A stretch of DNA of 24,822 bases from a virus: the IMG/VR virus record IMGVR_UViG_3300006752_000213, positions 1 to 24,822 of that record; one strand, given 5' to 3'. The stretch's first letter is position 1. The number at the start of each line of letters is the position of its first letter. Positions 9,329 through 15,660 of this stretch are shown here, piece by piece. Both the position numbers and the translations under genes were made by a program. Below the pieces are notes generated by a model. The model was not told the DNA's origin. It saw nothing but the letters and a program-made list of their open reading frames with translations, and did not search any database.

Positions 9329-9624
9329 ACGTCACTCTCTTTAATAAACACACCGTTAGGCTGCATCTTACCCTTGCGGTCTTTGATGTCGTCATAGGCT
9401 ACCTGTAAACACTCCGCCAGGGTAGTCTCGTGCATCAGGGCTAAGTTATTTAAAACCACCAAGCAGTCGCCAATGTCATCCTTTACATCTCTTCCTTTCG
9501 CGATGTTGTCAGACAACTCCCCAACCTCTGAGACTAGCTTTAATCCCTGAGCCTGTACGCTGCTGTACTTTAGTATCCCTCGCGTCTCACTCCACTCGGA
9601 GCAAAGTTTAATTAATCTGTTCAA
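9325..9624 (-). CDS. MazG-like nucleotide pyrophosphohydrolase
   Basis: This is a 99-residue all-alpha NTP pyrophosphohydrolase. The metal-binding signature is visible as E33-V-G-E36 followed by D49-D-I-G-D53, the EXXE...DXXD pattern of the MazG/dUTPase-2 superfamily. Such enzymes hydrolyse NTPs or modified nucleotides to monophosphates; in phages they are proposed to alter host nucleotide or alarmone pools. ATGA overlaps join it to both neighbours, DUF3310 downstream and a 72-residue unknown upstream. Substrate cannot be told from sequence. Confidence 0.85.
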   Translation of the reverse strand: MNRLIKLCSEWSETRGILKYSSVQAQGLKLVSEVGELSDNIAKGRDVKDDIGDCLVVLNNLALMHETTLAECLQVAYDDIKDRKGKMQPNGVFIKESDV

Positions 9625-9839
9625 TGTATTGCCTCATCTTGCAGTTCTGATAGTTCTAAGTATTCCATAAACTTTGCTTTCAGCTTGGGATGGCTATGAA
9701 TAAACCCGCTGTAGTCCTCTAGCATAATCCCTATTGAGCCTATGACGTTCTTGTCATGCCCCTCCGCTTCGTACAGCGCGTCAACCAACCAATCGCTGAC
9801 CTCCTCCACGGATACAGGGTAGATTTCTATAGTCTTCAT
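9621..9839 (-). CDS. Small acidic protein of unknown function
   Basis: This is a 72-residue protein that I do not recognise. It is acidic, apparently helical (SVEEVSDWLVDALYEAEG) and has no membrane segment. It is embedded by ATGA overlaps between the PD-(D/E)XK protein and the MazG-like enzyme, with a strong ribosome site (GGAGGTGTAG before ATG), so it is very probably translated. Position alone suggests an accessory role in the nin-like block. Confidence 0.75.
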   Translation of the reverse strand: MKTIEIYPVSVEEVSDWLVDALYEAEGHDKNVIGSIGIMLEDYSGFIHSHPKLKAKFMEYLELSELQDEAIH

Positions 9840-10309
9840 CTACACCTCCTTTTATAAAGGTCATTCATTGGACGTAAATGGCTCAAGTCTATATAGTGAT
9901 TCGTCAAACCCCTGCCAAAATCTTTTGTTGGCGCAGCAAGAACTTCCGACCTCATAGCCCATCCAACAAAATCTATCATGCCATTTTCGTGCATTGCTGC
10001 CACATAAATGTCTGCTCGAACCTTTCCTTGCTCAACCAGAAGATTGTTTGCTCTTGATGTTTTGTCTGTAGTCTTTACATCAATGGTAAAGTTTAAAGGG
10101 ATTGTAAAATCAAACCCCCCATCACCATTTATTTTTTGCTCTAAATCAACAGAATGGCCGAGCAATAAAGCTAAGTACATTTCTCCCATCATACCCATAG
10201 GGTCTTGGTCTTTTACGAGAGCAGGTTGCTCTTCAATGGGGTTATGCAAATCCTTTCGGGCATTGCCGTGCGTCCTAGCGAAGACCTGTAGAGATTTGTA
10301 AAAATTCAT
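9836..10309 (-). CDS. PD-(D/E)XK nuclease-fold protein
   Basis: This is a 157-residue protein. The residues of a PD-(D/E)XK active site are in order: E43 in GEMYLALLLG, D67 in DGGFDFTI, then D77-V-K79 in FTIDVKTTDK. The spacing and beta-strand pattern match small Mg-dependent nucleases of the restriction-endonuclease fold. It lies next to a NinG-like gene and shares ATGA overlaps with both neighbours, suggesting a role in phage DNA recombination, repair or host DNA degradation. It could also be an inactive structural relative. The fold call is good and the substrate is unknown. Confidence 0.7.
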   Translation of the reverse strand: MNFYKSLQVFARTHGNARKDLHNPIEEQPALVKDQDPMGMMGEMYLALLLGHSVDLEQKINGDGGFDFTIPLNFTIDVKTTDKTSRANNLLVEQGKVRADIYVAAMHENGMIDFVGWAMRSEVLAAPTKDFGRGLTNHYIDLSHLRPMNDLYKRRCR

Positions 10310-10764
10310 GCGACCCTCTTCTCGTGGTACTCAATTAGCTTAAGAAACTCCGCAAGGATTTCCTCGTAGTCTGCTTTGTATCTCTTGATAGGAGTAGACT
10401 TCTTGGCAATCATCTCCTCAACAAAGTCCCTGCCGTACATATCCTCCATGAACAGGGTGTACTCTTGAGCAGCAGACCCATGCTTCATGCCCCACATATT
10501 ACAAGCAGGACACTGAGGGTGGACGTTTTCTATCTCTAAAGACCAGTAAGAAGAGTTGCCTTTCGGGATGAAATGACCGCCTTGCATGTCTTTATAATGC
10601 TTAGTCACTCCGCAGGACACACAGGAGCAGTATCCGTTATCGTCCGATGCTGCCAATCTGGCTAATTTTTGTACAGCTTTGTAGCACTCTTGTTTTAACT
10701 GAGCGGAAGTCTTGGTCTTGGGTTTAGATTTCCTTTTGACCCTGCGCTTCACGGCTCTAGTCAT
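10306..10764 (-). CDS. ninG: NinG/Rap-type recombination endonuclease
   Basis: Lambda NinG (Rap) is a Holliday-junction and D-loop nuclease, and this protein shows the family pattern. The N-terminus is very basic (KRRVKRKSKPKTKT). A zinc-binding CSCVSCG (C48, C51) follows, then MQGGHFIPKG with H64, then ENVHPQCPACNMWG (H82, C85, C88), and a C-terminal helical region. I chose the ATG at 10764 over an upstream TTG at 10770 because it forms an ATGA overlap with the preceding stop; this gives 152 residues. It is the most clearly lambdoid gene in the block. Confidence 0.88.
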   Translation of the reverse strand: MTRAVKRRVKRKSKPKTKTSAQLKQECYKAVQKLARLAASDDNGYCSCVSCGVTKHYKDMQGGHFIPKGNSSYWSLEIENVHPQCPACNMWGMKHGSAAQEYTLFMEDMYGRDFVEEMIAKKSTPIKRYKADYEEILAEFLKLIEYHEKRVA

Positions 10765-10952
10765 TTCCAATACCGCCCATCCTTGAGAGAGAGTAGGGTT
10801 TTCTCAGCCCTGATTTGAGTCTCTCTATCCATCCGGTCATAGCGCAGCTTGATAAGAGCCTCGCTAAACTTTCTATTCGTAACAGGGTAGGTCTTCCTAG
10901 CCGCTGCTACATCCATCGGCATGTCATAATCGCCTTCGCTATTTACTGCCAT
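10761..10952 (-). CDS. Small protein of unknown function
   Basis: This is a 63-residue protein that I do not recognise. It has an Asp-rich start and then a basic half (PVTNRKFSEALIKLRYDRMD). It overlaps its upstream neighbour by 14 bp and the NinG-like gene by 4 bp (ATGA), so it fits the translationally coupled chain. A role as a NinG partner is possible but rests only on adjacency. Confidence 0.65.
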   Translation of the reverse strand: MAVNSEGDYDMPMDVAAARKTYPVTNRKFSEALIKLRYDRMDRETQIRAEKTLLSLKDGRYWK

Positions 10953-11121
10953 AAAGGCCGAGCCTCTTCGTGTAGTGTGAAGTGTACTTCCTGTGCAGCT
11001 CTATCTGTAAAGCCACTAAAGCATTGTATGTCTCCTTTACTTGTTTGTCTTCAATTTTATCCAAGCCAATTTGTAATTCATCAATGGCTTTGTGTATCAC
11101 TTCCATCATGTCTGTACTCAT
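10939..11121 (-). CDS. Small helical protein of unknown function
   Basis: This is a 60-residue protein with an amphipathic, coiled-coil-like pattern (IHKAIDELQIGLDKIEDKQ). It has a clear ribosome site (GGGAG, 5 bases before ATG). Its stop lies inside the next gene. No family is recognised and nothing suggests membrane location. Confidence 0.65.
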   Translation of the reverse strand: MSTDMMEVIHKAIDELQIGLDKIEDKQVKETYNALVALQIELHRKYTSHYTKRLGLYGSK

Positions 11122-11123
11122 GG

Positions 11124-11232
11124 TTACTCCCGATAAAAGATATGACGACCTATCTGCCGTCTAGTGCCAAGGCCGTCAACCCAATAAGGATTAACTTCCT
11201 CCCTGTGGTAGTAAACAGGCTATCTCAAGCAT
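11124..11232 (-). pseudogene. Possible frameshifted small ORF
   Basis: An ATG at 11230-11232, overlapping the stop of the gene upstream, reads only 13 codons. One base shift after GCC would join it to an open stretch ending at TAA 11124-11126. That would give about 35 residues with a protein-like tail (NPYWVDGLGTRRQIGRHIF). The open stretch has no start of its own. It may be a decayed gene, a sequence error or chance. It fills an otherwise empty 103-bp gap in a region where genes normally overlap. Confidence 0.3.
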
Positions 11233-11410
11233 CTCTCACCTCGCTCTTAAAGCCTACCTCAATGTGCTTATATCTTCGTACACCCTTACGGTACTTGGGC
11301 AAGGCGTAGAACTTGCCATGCTTCTCCCTAACAATGTACTTGCGCTTCTCATCATTAGCGCAGAACACAGCCTCTTCGAGAGCGTCTTCCAAGTTATCGA
11401 AGGCAACCAT
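11225..11410 (-). CDS. Small basic protein of unknown function
   Basis: This is a 61-residue protein. The pattern YIVREKHGKFYALPKYRKGV followed by YKHIEVGF looks like a small beta-sheet domain, with a short acidic helix at the start. It begins 3 bp after the NinB-like stop, with GAGGTG as ribosome site partly inside that gene's last codons. No family is recognised. It is likely real given the spacing and codon pattern. Confidence 0.65.
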   Translation of the reverse strand: MVAFDNLEDALEEAVFCANDEKRKYIVREKHGKFYALPKYRKGVRRYKHIEVGFKSEVRDA

Positions 11411-11413
11411 GAT

Positions 11414-11848
11414 TCACCTCGCGGGAAACGGTATGTAGACATTAAACTTCTCGCTCAGGTGCTTGCTTAGAACCTGATGCACCTTGTCGTAATCTTCTGT
11501 CCCCACGGTAGAGGTTGAGTCTGTGCCAGTTACCGCTTCTTGCACAGGTTTCCATAGGTACTGTTTAACTAATTCTGTAGTCCAAGGAATCTCTGCCTCT
11601 TGCTTAAGGGTTTTCTTCATGTCATACCCTGCGTCATTCAAAGCCTCTGATAACATACGGCAGTAGACATGCAGTGCATTGTTCTGTTTGTGGGTTCTAG
11701 TCTTTCCTACCTTCCACTTCAAAGTCACATAGCCCTTCGTGTCGTACAGATGCTCTATATGCTTCTTGAACATATCCAAGCTATGCCTATTGTTGACGAC
11801 CCAAAACTCTCCTTGATCTATAGGACTATCCAAGTTTTGCCACCTCAT
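11414..11848 (-). CDS. ninB: NinB/Orf-like recombination mediator
   Basis: This is a 144-residue protein, almost the length of lambda NinB (146 aa), an ssDNA-binding recombination mediator. The pattern RTHKQNNALHVYCRMLSEAL, then IPWTTELVKQYLWKPVQEA, then STSTVGTEDYDKV near the C-terminus is shared by many phage proteins assigned to this group. Together with NinG in the same block it recalls the lambda nin region. Direct similarity to lambda NinB is limited to the Q-N core and overall size, so the call is by family resemblance. The start lies 23 bp inside the preceding HTH gene. Confidence 0.62.
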   Translation of the reverse strand: MRWQNLDSPIDQGEFWVVNNRHSLDMFKKHIEHLYDTKGYVTLKWKVGKTRTHKQNNALHVYCRMLSEALNDAGYDMKKTLKQEAEIPWTTELVKQYLWKPVQEAVTGTDSTSTVGTEDYDKVHQVLSKHLSEKFNVYIPFPAR

Positions 11849-12020
11849 CCATAGTCATGCCTAGCTGCTCGCAAACATTTCTAAATGTAGACACTAAAAC
11901 ATTCTGCCGCGAGAGTAGGTGAGAATAGTTAGCATGGCTCATACCTATAGCATCAGCCACGGTCTTACGAAGTATCCCAGTCTTCTCGTGGGCTTTCTTA
12001 ATACAATTCCCCGTGTGCAT
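11826..12020 (-). CDS. Small helix-turn-helix DNA-binding protein
   Basis: This is a 64-residue protein with an XRE-type helix-turn-helix: the first helix is KKAHEKTGILRKTVADAI, and turn plus recognition helix are GMSHANYSHLLSRQN, followed by a stabilising helix (FRNVCEQLGMTMDEVAKLG). It resembles Cro-sized regulators. It is the first gene after the leftward terminator at 12031-12052; its ribosome site (AGGAGA) follows the terminator T-run. It may regulate the nin-like block or the GTGTTAC repeats of the control region; both ideas are inference. Confidence 0.75.
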   Translation of the reverse strand: MHTGNCIKKAHEKTGILRKTVADAIGMSHANYSHLLSRQNVLVSTFRNVCEQLGMTMDEVAKLG

Positions 12021-12030
12021 TAACTTCTCC

Positions 12031-12052
12031 TAAAAAGGGGGCTTGCGCCCCC
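12031..12052 (-). terminator. Intrinsic terminator with GNRA-type loop, leftward
   Basis: Read on the minus strand, GGGGGC-GCAA-GCCCCC forms a perfect 6-bp G/C stem (12037-12042 with 12047-12052) with a GCAA tetraloop. TTTTTA follows directly (12031-12036). It lies 7 bp after the SSB-like stop and just upstream of the HTH gene. Confidence 0.88.
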
Positions 12053-12058
12053 GTCAAA

Positions 12059-12286
12059 CTAAAAAGGAATATCTTCGCTTGATACTGTTTCTTGCTTCTC
12101 TTGCGGAACGAAGTCATCCACTGAGATGCTAAGGAAAGGATTGCCTGCCTTGGACATTTTAATCCAACCTGCAATCTTGAACTCAGAACCCTTGTAGTTG
12201 AAATTACCTTTGTAATCAGGCGCTTTCTCGTTAGTCTTATCAGTCTGCTTGAACAGCACACCACGGTTAGTATTGTCGTAATCCAT
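12059..12286 (-). CDS. Miniature SSB-like protein with conserved C-terminal tip
   Basis: This is a 75-residue protein with GGAGG four bases before ATG. The body (GVLFKQTDKTNEKAPDYKG, then KIAGWIKMSKAGNPFLSISV) has the beta-strand and aromatic pattern of small OB-fold-like phage proteins. It ends in SSEDIPF, which matches the acidic-hydrophobic tip of bacterial SSB (DDDIPF in E. coli) that recruits repair and replication proteins. It is less than half the length of a cellular SSB. The exonuclease and the ERF protein are encoded just upstream, so an ssDNA-binding role in annealing is a reasonable inference. Confidence 0.62.
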   Translation of the reverse strand: MDYDNTNRGVLFKQTDKTNEKAPDYKGNFNYKGSEFKIAGWIKMSKAGNPFLSISVDDFVPQEKQETVSSEDIPF

Positions 12287-12294
12287 AAGTCCTC

Positions 12295-12894
12295 CTATTG
12301 GAAAAATTTTTCTACATTCTCTTCGATCAGTTTCACAGCTTTAGAAACACATGCTTCTAACTCTGCAATGTAATCCTCGTCTCGCTCTACACGAACGATC
12401 AGAGGTTTCATGTTGGGATGGTAGGACATAAAATCCCACCACTCCCGTCCGGTTATCCATAGACAACCCATGACCTGCTGCTTGTACTTGGAGGGGAGTT
12501 TGTCCCCCCTCAGGTACTCAACGTGTGTGGCAGGAGCGGGGCATTTAATCTCTAATCCCCCGTCCTCGCCTATCAGTCCATCAGGACTTGCACCTGCCTC
12601 GAGGGTGTCATGTAGGCAGAACCCTACCTGCTGCACCTCAGAGCCAGTAATAAACTCATACAGCTGTCTCGCGTCAGGCTCTAACTCTGTCCCTCTAATC
12701 ATGTGTTCGTTCTGGTAGAAGGGCGTAGTCTCTCCGGTAAGCTTCTCTGCCACCAGTTGATTAATATACGAGTCAGCCTGAGTAGACCACTTGCCTTGGG
12801 TCGTAATGATCTTGGCGTACATTGACGCTGAAGGAATACCTAGCCTCGCGGCTAACCACTCGTCTGTACCCTGCTCACAGTCAATGCAGCGCAT
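12295..12894 (-). CDS. YqaJ/lambda-type recombination exonuclease
   Basis: This is a 199-residue 5'-3' exonuclease candidate of the lambda exonuclease / YqaJ family. Visible motifs are QGTDEWLAARLGIPSAS (N-terminal family motif), MIRGTELEPDARQLYE, then GASPDGLI (D105) and GGLEIKCPA (E115, K117), giving the PD-(D/E)XK triad. QQVMGCLWITGREWWDF is the usual late motif. I chose ATG 12892-12894 because GGAGG lies 6 bases before it; a longer frame back to 12921 lacks such a site. With the ERF protein two genes upstream it forms an exonuclease-annealase pair that resects and anneals phage DNA ends. Confidence 0.88.
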   Translation of the reverse strand: MRCIDCEQGTDEWLAARLGIPSASMYAKIITTQGKWSTQADSYINQLVAEKLTGETTPFYQNEHMIRGTELEPDARQLYEFITGSEVQQVGFCLHDTLEAGASPDGLIGEDGGLEIKCPAPATHVEYLRGDKLPSKYKQQVMGCLWITGREWWDFMSYHPNMKPLIVRVERDEDYIAELEACVSKAVKLIEENVEKFFQ

Positions 12895-13090
12895 CTTTAG
12901 CCTCCAAGATTTCAAACTCAATCAAGGACACAATTTTAGAAACTTTGTCCGAAATATCAGAGTTGAGGATTGCAGACACTTCACGTTTTAGCTCGCGGTT
13001 CTTTTCTAGCTCAAGCTGCTCCTCCTCATCAAGAGCCTGTTCCTGAGCGGAGAGATAGCGGTTTAGGTCTACCATTACTGGGTCGCTCAT
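12881..13090 (-). CDS. Small coiled-coil protein between annealase and exonuclease
   Basis: This is a 69-residue, highly charged helical protein (EEEQLELEKNRELKREV) predicted to form a coiled coil. The ribosome site is GGAGG four bases before ATG. It starts in an ATGA overlap with the ERF gene and ends 14 bp inside the exonuclease gene, so all three are coupled. It has no recognised family; a bridging role between the two enzymes is only a positional guess. Confidence 0.7.
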   Translation of the reverse strand: MSDPVMVDLNRYLSAQEQALDEEEQLELEKNRELKREVSAILNSDISDKVSKIVSLIEFEILEAKDALH

Positions 13091-13665
13091 AAAGCCTCCG
13101 CTTTCTTATCAAGGATTTCCTTGGCCATATCAAACTTGTTCGCATCTAATTCAGATACAGACTCGCACTTAAAAGTTTTGCAGAACCTTTGTAGGTCTGA
13201 CTCTGTTTTCTCAATCAGATCAGAGATAACTTTGGCCTGAGCCTTGGTGATAGTTTTAGCTTGTGCTATAGGCGCGGCCTGTGTCGCAGCGTTACCATCG
13301 TCATCCTCTGAGGGAATCCCTGCGATAGACTGTAGTGCGTAGCGTCTCGCGTAGGTGATAGCTGAACCCGCTGCCTGTGCATCCATCTTCCCCAAGGGGA
13401 TGAAGTAGTCCTGCTCTAACCACTCGCCTGACGAGTGCATGAGGCGGGTAGTAACACCGACTGAGTTTTCTCCAGTAACAGGGAATTGCACATAGCTAAG
13501 TCCATGCTTGGCAAAGGGAGGCTTGACTGCATCGATGACATCCCCCAAGTCGGCGTATTTAGATTTGAAGAATGGGTTGGAAGCTGATTTCGTTGCCGCG
13601 CCCATATCGCCCTGTGCCGCCGCCATTGCTCCGGCTAGGTTCTTAATTGATTCTGACTGCTTCAT
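13087..13665 (-). CDS. erf: ERF-family single-strand annealing protein
   Basis: This is a 192-residue member of the ERF superfamily (P22 Erf type), which anneals complementary single strands. Family signatures are AGAMAAAQGDMGAATKSA with NPFFKSKYADLGDVIDAV, then GLSYVQFPV, then YFIPLGKMDAQAAGSAITY followed by ARRYALQSIAGIPSEDDDGN. The C-terminal 60 residues are a more variable helical part. The start is ATG 13663-13665, which forms ATGA with the upstream stop and has AGGGG before it; a further-upstream start would overlap that gene needlessly. Confidence 0.92.
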   Translation of the reverse strand: MKQSESIKNLAGAMAAAQGDMGAATKSASNPFFKSKYADLGDVIDAVKPPFAKHGLSYVQFPVTGENSVGVTTRLMHSSGEWLEQDYFIPLGKMDAQAAGSAITYARRYALQSIAGIPSEDDDGNAATQAAPIAQAKTITKAQAKVISDLIEKTESDLQRFCKTFKCESVSELDANKFDMAKEILDKKAEAL

Positions 13666-14054
13666 ACTGTTGCCCCTTGTGTTTCCCATAGGTGAATGAT
13701 CTGTGCATCTTTTGCGTAATCTTTCTCGAACTTCTTCAAAGCTGACACAGCTATCTCCACGTTCTGATCTAATACATACCGCGCATAGTCGCGCAGTGTA
13801 GTGTTAGCCTGTTCGTGAAACATAGCTATGTCGGAGATGTTGCCTGAGTGTAGCGATTTGATTAGGTCAACCGCGAATGTCTCGCAGTAGGCCTGTGTGT
13901 GTAGCGCCTCAATCAGGAAGTCGAACCCTGACTCGCGGACTACGATTGATACGAATTCATCCACGAGGGAATCAGGCAGGTCTAGCTGACCTTCGTGAAT
14001 CCAAGTGAATACATCTTCGCGGTTTAGAAATGACTCGATGGTTTGTATTTTCAT
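13662..14054 (-). CDS. Protein of unknown function upstream of erf
   Basis: This is a 130-residue helical acidic protein (IESFLNREDVFTWIHEGQ ... NTTLRDYARYVLDQNVEIAV). The start is ATG 14052-14054, with GGGAGGGG five bases before it; an in-frame TTG further up would lie on the ribosome site itself. No family is recognised. It lies between the helicase and erf, so it may serve either recombination or replication. Confidence 0.72.
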   Translation of the reverse strand: MKIQTIESFLNREDVFTWIHEGQLDLPDSLVDEFVSIVVRESGFDFLIEALHTQAYCETFAVDLIKSLHSGNISDIAMFHEQANTTLRDYARYVLDQNVEIAVSALKKFEKDYAKDAQIIHLWETQGATV

Positions 14055-14083
14055 AATATCCCCTCCCAAGGAATAACTGTACT

Positions 14084-15055
14084 CTAAAACATAAACTTGT
14101 CGCGGTCAACATTATCATCAAAATAAAAATGCACCGGCCTATCTTCCTGCTCGGTTACCTGTAAGCTGTTGGAATGAAAGTAAAAATTGTATCTTCCCTC
14201 CCAACTACCATGCCTTTGTTTCGCTACCACGATGTACTGGTCGTAACTTTTTTCTAAGTATTCCTGCTGCTTTTCGTCTAGCTCTACCAGTTTGGATAGC
14301 TCTTTCAGCTTGTGTCTTTTCTGATTGGCGGCAATCACTAGCACGTTGTCCGCGAGGTCTGAGATAGTAGACGCGCCCCGAATGTCATGCTTATCACCTA
14401 TGTAATCATCCCCTGCTTGCTGAGGCTTTCGTAGGTGAGCGATGAGCATTACATGAATACCCAGAGTCTTACACGCATGCTGTAGTCGGTTGATGAAATC
14501 AGTCTCACCGTTGCGGTCGTCAAACTTAATCCCGCACTTGGTAAGGGAGTCTATGACCATAAACTTAACCCCTAACTCCTTCGCGCAGTAGTGGACTACC
14601 GCGAGGATTCTGGCGCTCTCCACTGTGTCCAGTTGGTCGTAAATTACTATGTTCTTGTCCACAAAATCCGCGAACTGGTTGATAAAATCCTCAGTAGGCT
14701 CGCCGTCCTTAGCCCCCGCAGACTGTAGGCACATCCGCCATAGTGTTTCGGAGGGTTTCATCTCGAGTGACGCAATGCAAACCTTGGAATGCTTCGCGAG
14801 CTTCAAGCAAAGCTGTCCAACAAGAATCGATTTCTTCGCGCCATTAGCTCCTGCCACGATGGTTAGCTCGCCCTCCCTCAAGCGAAACGTGTCGTATGTC
14901 TTAGGCCAAGGCAGCTTAGCTCCCCATATTTTCTCGCCCTTCGATCTTTCAATCACATCTTCCCGCCAGTGTCCGGCAGATTTAACTTGCTGCGCCTCCA
15001 TCATCGAGGTGAGCTCGATGTATTTGTCTAGCTCCAGTCCTTCGGGTATTTTCAC
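14084..15055 (-). CDS. DnaB/gp4-type replicative helicase with altered Walker A
   Basis: This is a 323-residue RecA-fold helicase of the DnaB / T7 gp4 C-terminal type, without the usual N-terminal domain. Motifs in order: Walker A region GANGAKKS (69-76); SLEM (96-99) with the family's catalytic Glu; Walker B FMVIDS (165-170); HVMLIAHLRKP; and RGASTISDLADNVLVIA, the DnaB motif 3/4 region. The sixth Walker A position, normally Gly, is Lys74 (codon 14834-14836). The start is GTG, forming a GTGA overlap with the initiator gene upstream, so helicase translation is probably coupled to it. Confidence 0.85.
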   Translation of the reverse strand: MKIPEGLELDKYIELTSMMEAQQVKSAGHWREDVIERSKGEKIWGAKLPWPKTYDTFRLREGELTIVAGANGAKKSILVGQLCLKLAKHSKVCIASLEMKPSETLWRMCLQSAGAKDGEPTEDFINQFADFVDKNIVIYDQLDTVESARILAVVHYCAKELGVKFMVIDSLTKCGIKFDDRNGETDFINRLQHACKTLGIHVMLIAHLRKPQQAGDDYIGDKHDIRGASTISDLADNVLVIAANQKRHKLKELSKLVELDEKQQEYLEKSYDQYIVVAKQRHGSWEGRYNFYFHSNSLQVTEQEDRPVHFYFDDNVDRDKFMF

Positions 15056-15660
15056 AGCTCAATCTCCCACGAGGCGGTCGGCTTTTCTTTTGCTAACTGT
15101 TCCTTCCTGCGGCCTTCCCATGTTCTAACTGTAGCCTTCCAAGATTTCATTTTATTTGTCCCCACAATCCATCCCCTTGATTCGTACCAGTCCACAAATC
15201 TCTCAGCATCTAAACCATTCCCTCGCTCCTCACAGTAGGCCTTCACCTGCTCCACTGTTGGTGGCTTAAATATATTTGTTTCTTGTTTATTGTTTAGTTG
15301 TTGTCGCTTTGTTTGTCGTTTGCTTGTCGTTTGCTTGTCGCTGTCCTGATACTGGCAGTAGTTAGTTATTGATATGATTGAGTATTTACTGAAATTCTGC
15401 TTGTCAATTTGGTGACAGTTTTCGAACCGTTTGATTGTCGTTCTTAAACGCCTCACTGATATGCCTAGTCTGGCACTCACTGAGTTAAGGCCGAAAACTA
15501 TCTGTCCTCTCTTTAAATTCAATGGCTTACCGTTAAATGAGACGGTCTTATCCTCCACCGCAGCACCCATCAGGAGGTAGAGCCAAAGCTTCAGCGCCTC
15601 GGGGTCGTCCCAAACAAACGAGTCTTGTATCTTGCGGTCTAATCTAATCCACCCGATCAT
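15052..15660 (-). CDS. Winged-helix replication initiator / helicase loader
   Basis: This is a 202-residue protein. The N-terminal half (GWIRLDRKIQDSFVW, ALKLWLYLLMGA, LKRGQIVFGLNSVSARLGIS) is the winged-helix domain of phage replisome organisers of the DnaD-like / lambda O-like group. A Lys/Gln/Thr linker (about 108-133) contains the iteron-like DNA repeats. The C-terminus (PPTVEQVKAYCEERGNGLDA, then FVDWYESRGWIVG, KMKSWKATVRTWEGR) is a motif common at the end of phage initiators and probably contacts the helicase. It is joined by 4-bp overlaps to the primase zinc finger and the helicase, forming one replication unit. Confidence 0.8.
   Translation of the reverse strand: MIGWIRLDRKIQDSFVWDDPEALKLWLYLLMGAAVEDKTVSFNGKPLNLKRGQIVFGLNSVSARLGISVRRLRTTIKRFENCHQIDKQNFSKYSIISITNYCQYQDSDKQTTSKRQTKRQQLNNKQETNIFKPPTVEQVKAYCEERGNGLDAERFVDWYESRGWIVGTNKMKSWKATVRTWEGRRKEQLAKEKPTASWEIEL
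15265..15344 (-). repeat. Iteron-like array plus AT-rich stretch, candidate replication origin
   Basis: The core TTGTCG (plus strand) starts at 15301, 15313, 15324 and 15335, in near-identical units such as CTTGTCGTTTG spaced 12, 11 and 11 bp. Outliers are TTGTCA at 15401 and TTGTCG at 15435. Beside it, 15265-15300 holds 29 A/T in 36 bases. The 11-bp period is not a multiple of three, so protein-level repetition cannot explain it. Lambda has iterons and an AT-rich element inside its initiator gene O in the same arrangement. Confidence 0.6.

Noticed and set aside
10815-11309. 164-residue plus-strand frame
   Set aside because: It runs antisense to three overlapping leftward genes with ribosome sites; it has none itself and Cys/Ser-rich composition typical of a shadow.
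11998-12264. 88-residue alternative minus-strand frame across the SSB-like gene
   Set aside because: It crosses the terminator hairpin, lacks a ribosome site and conflicts with the SSB-like protein, whose tail and start are well supported.
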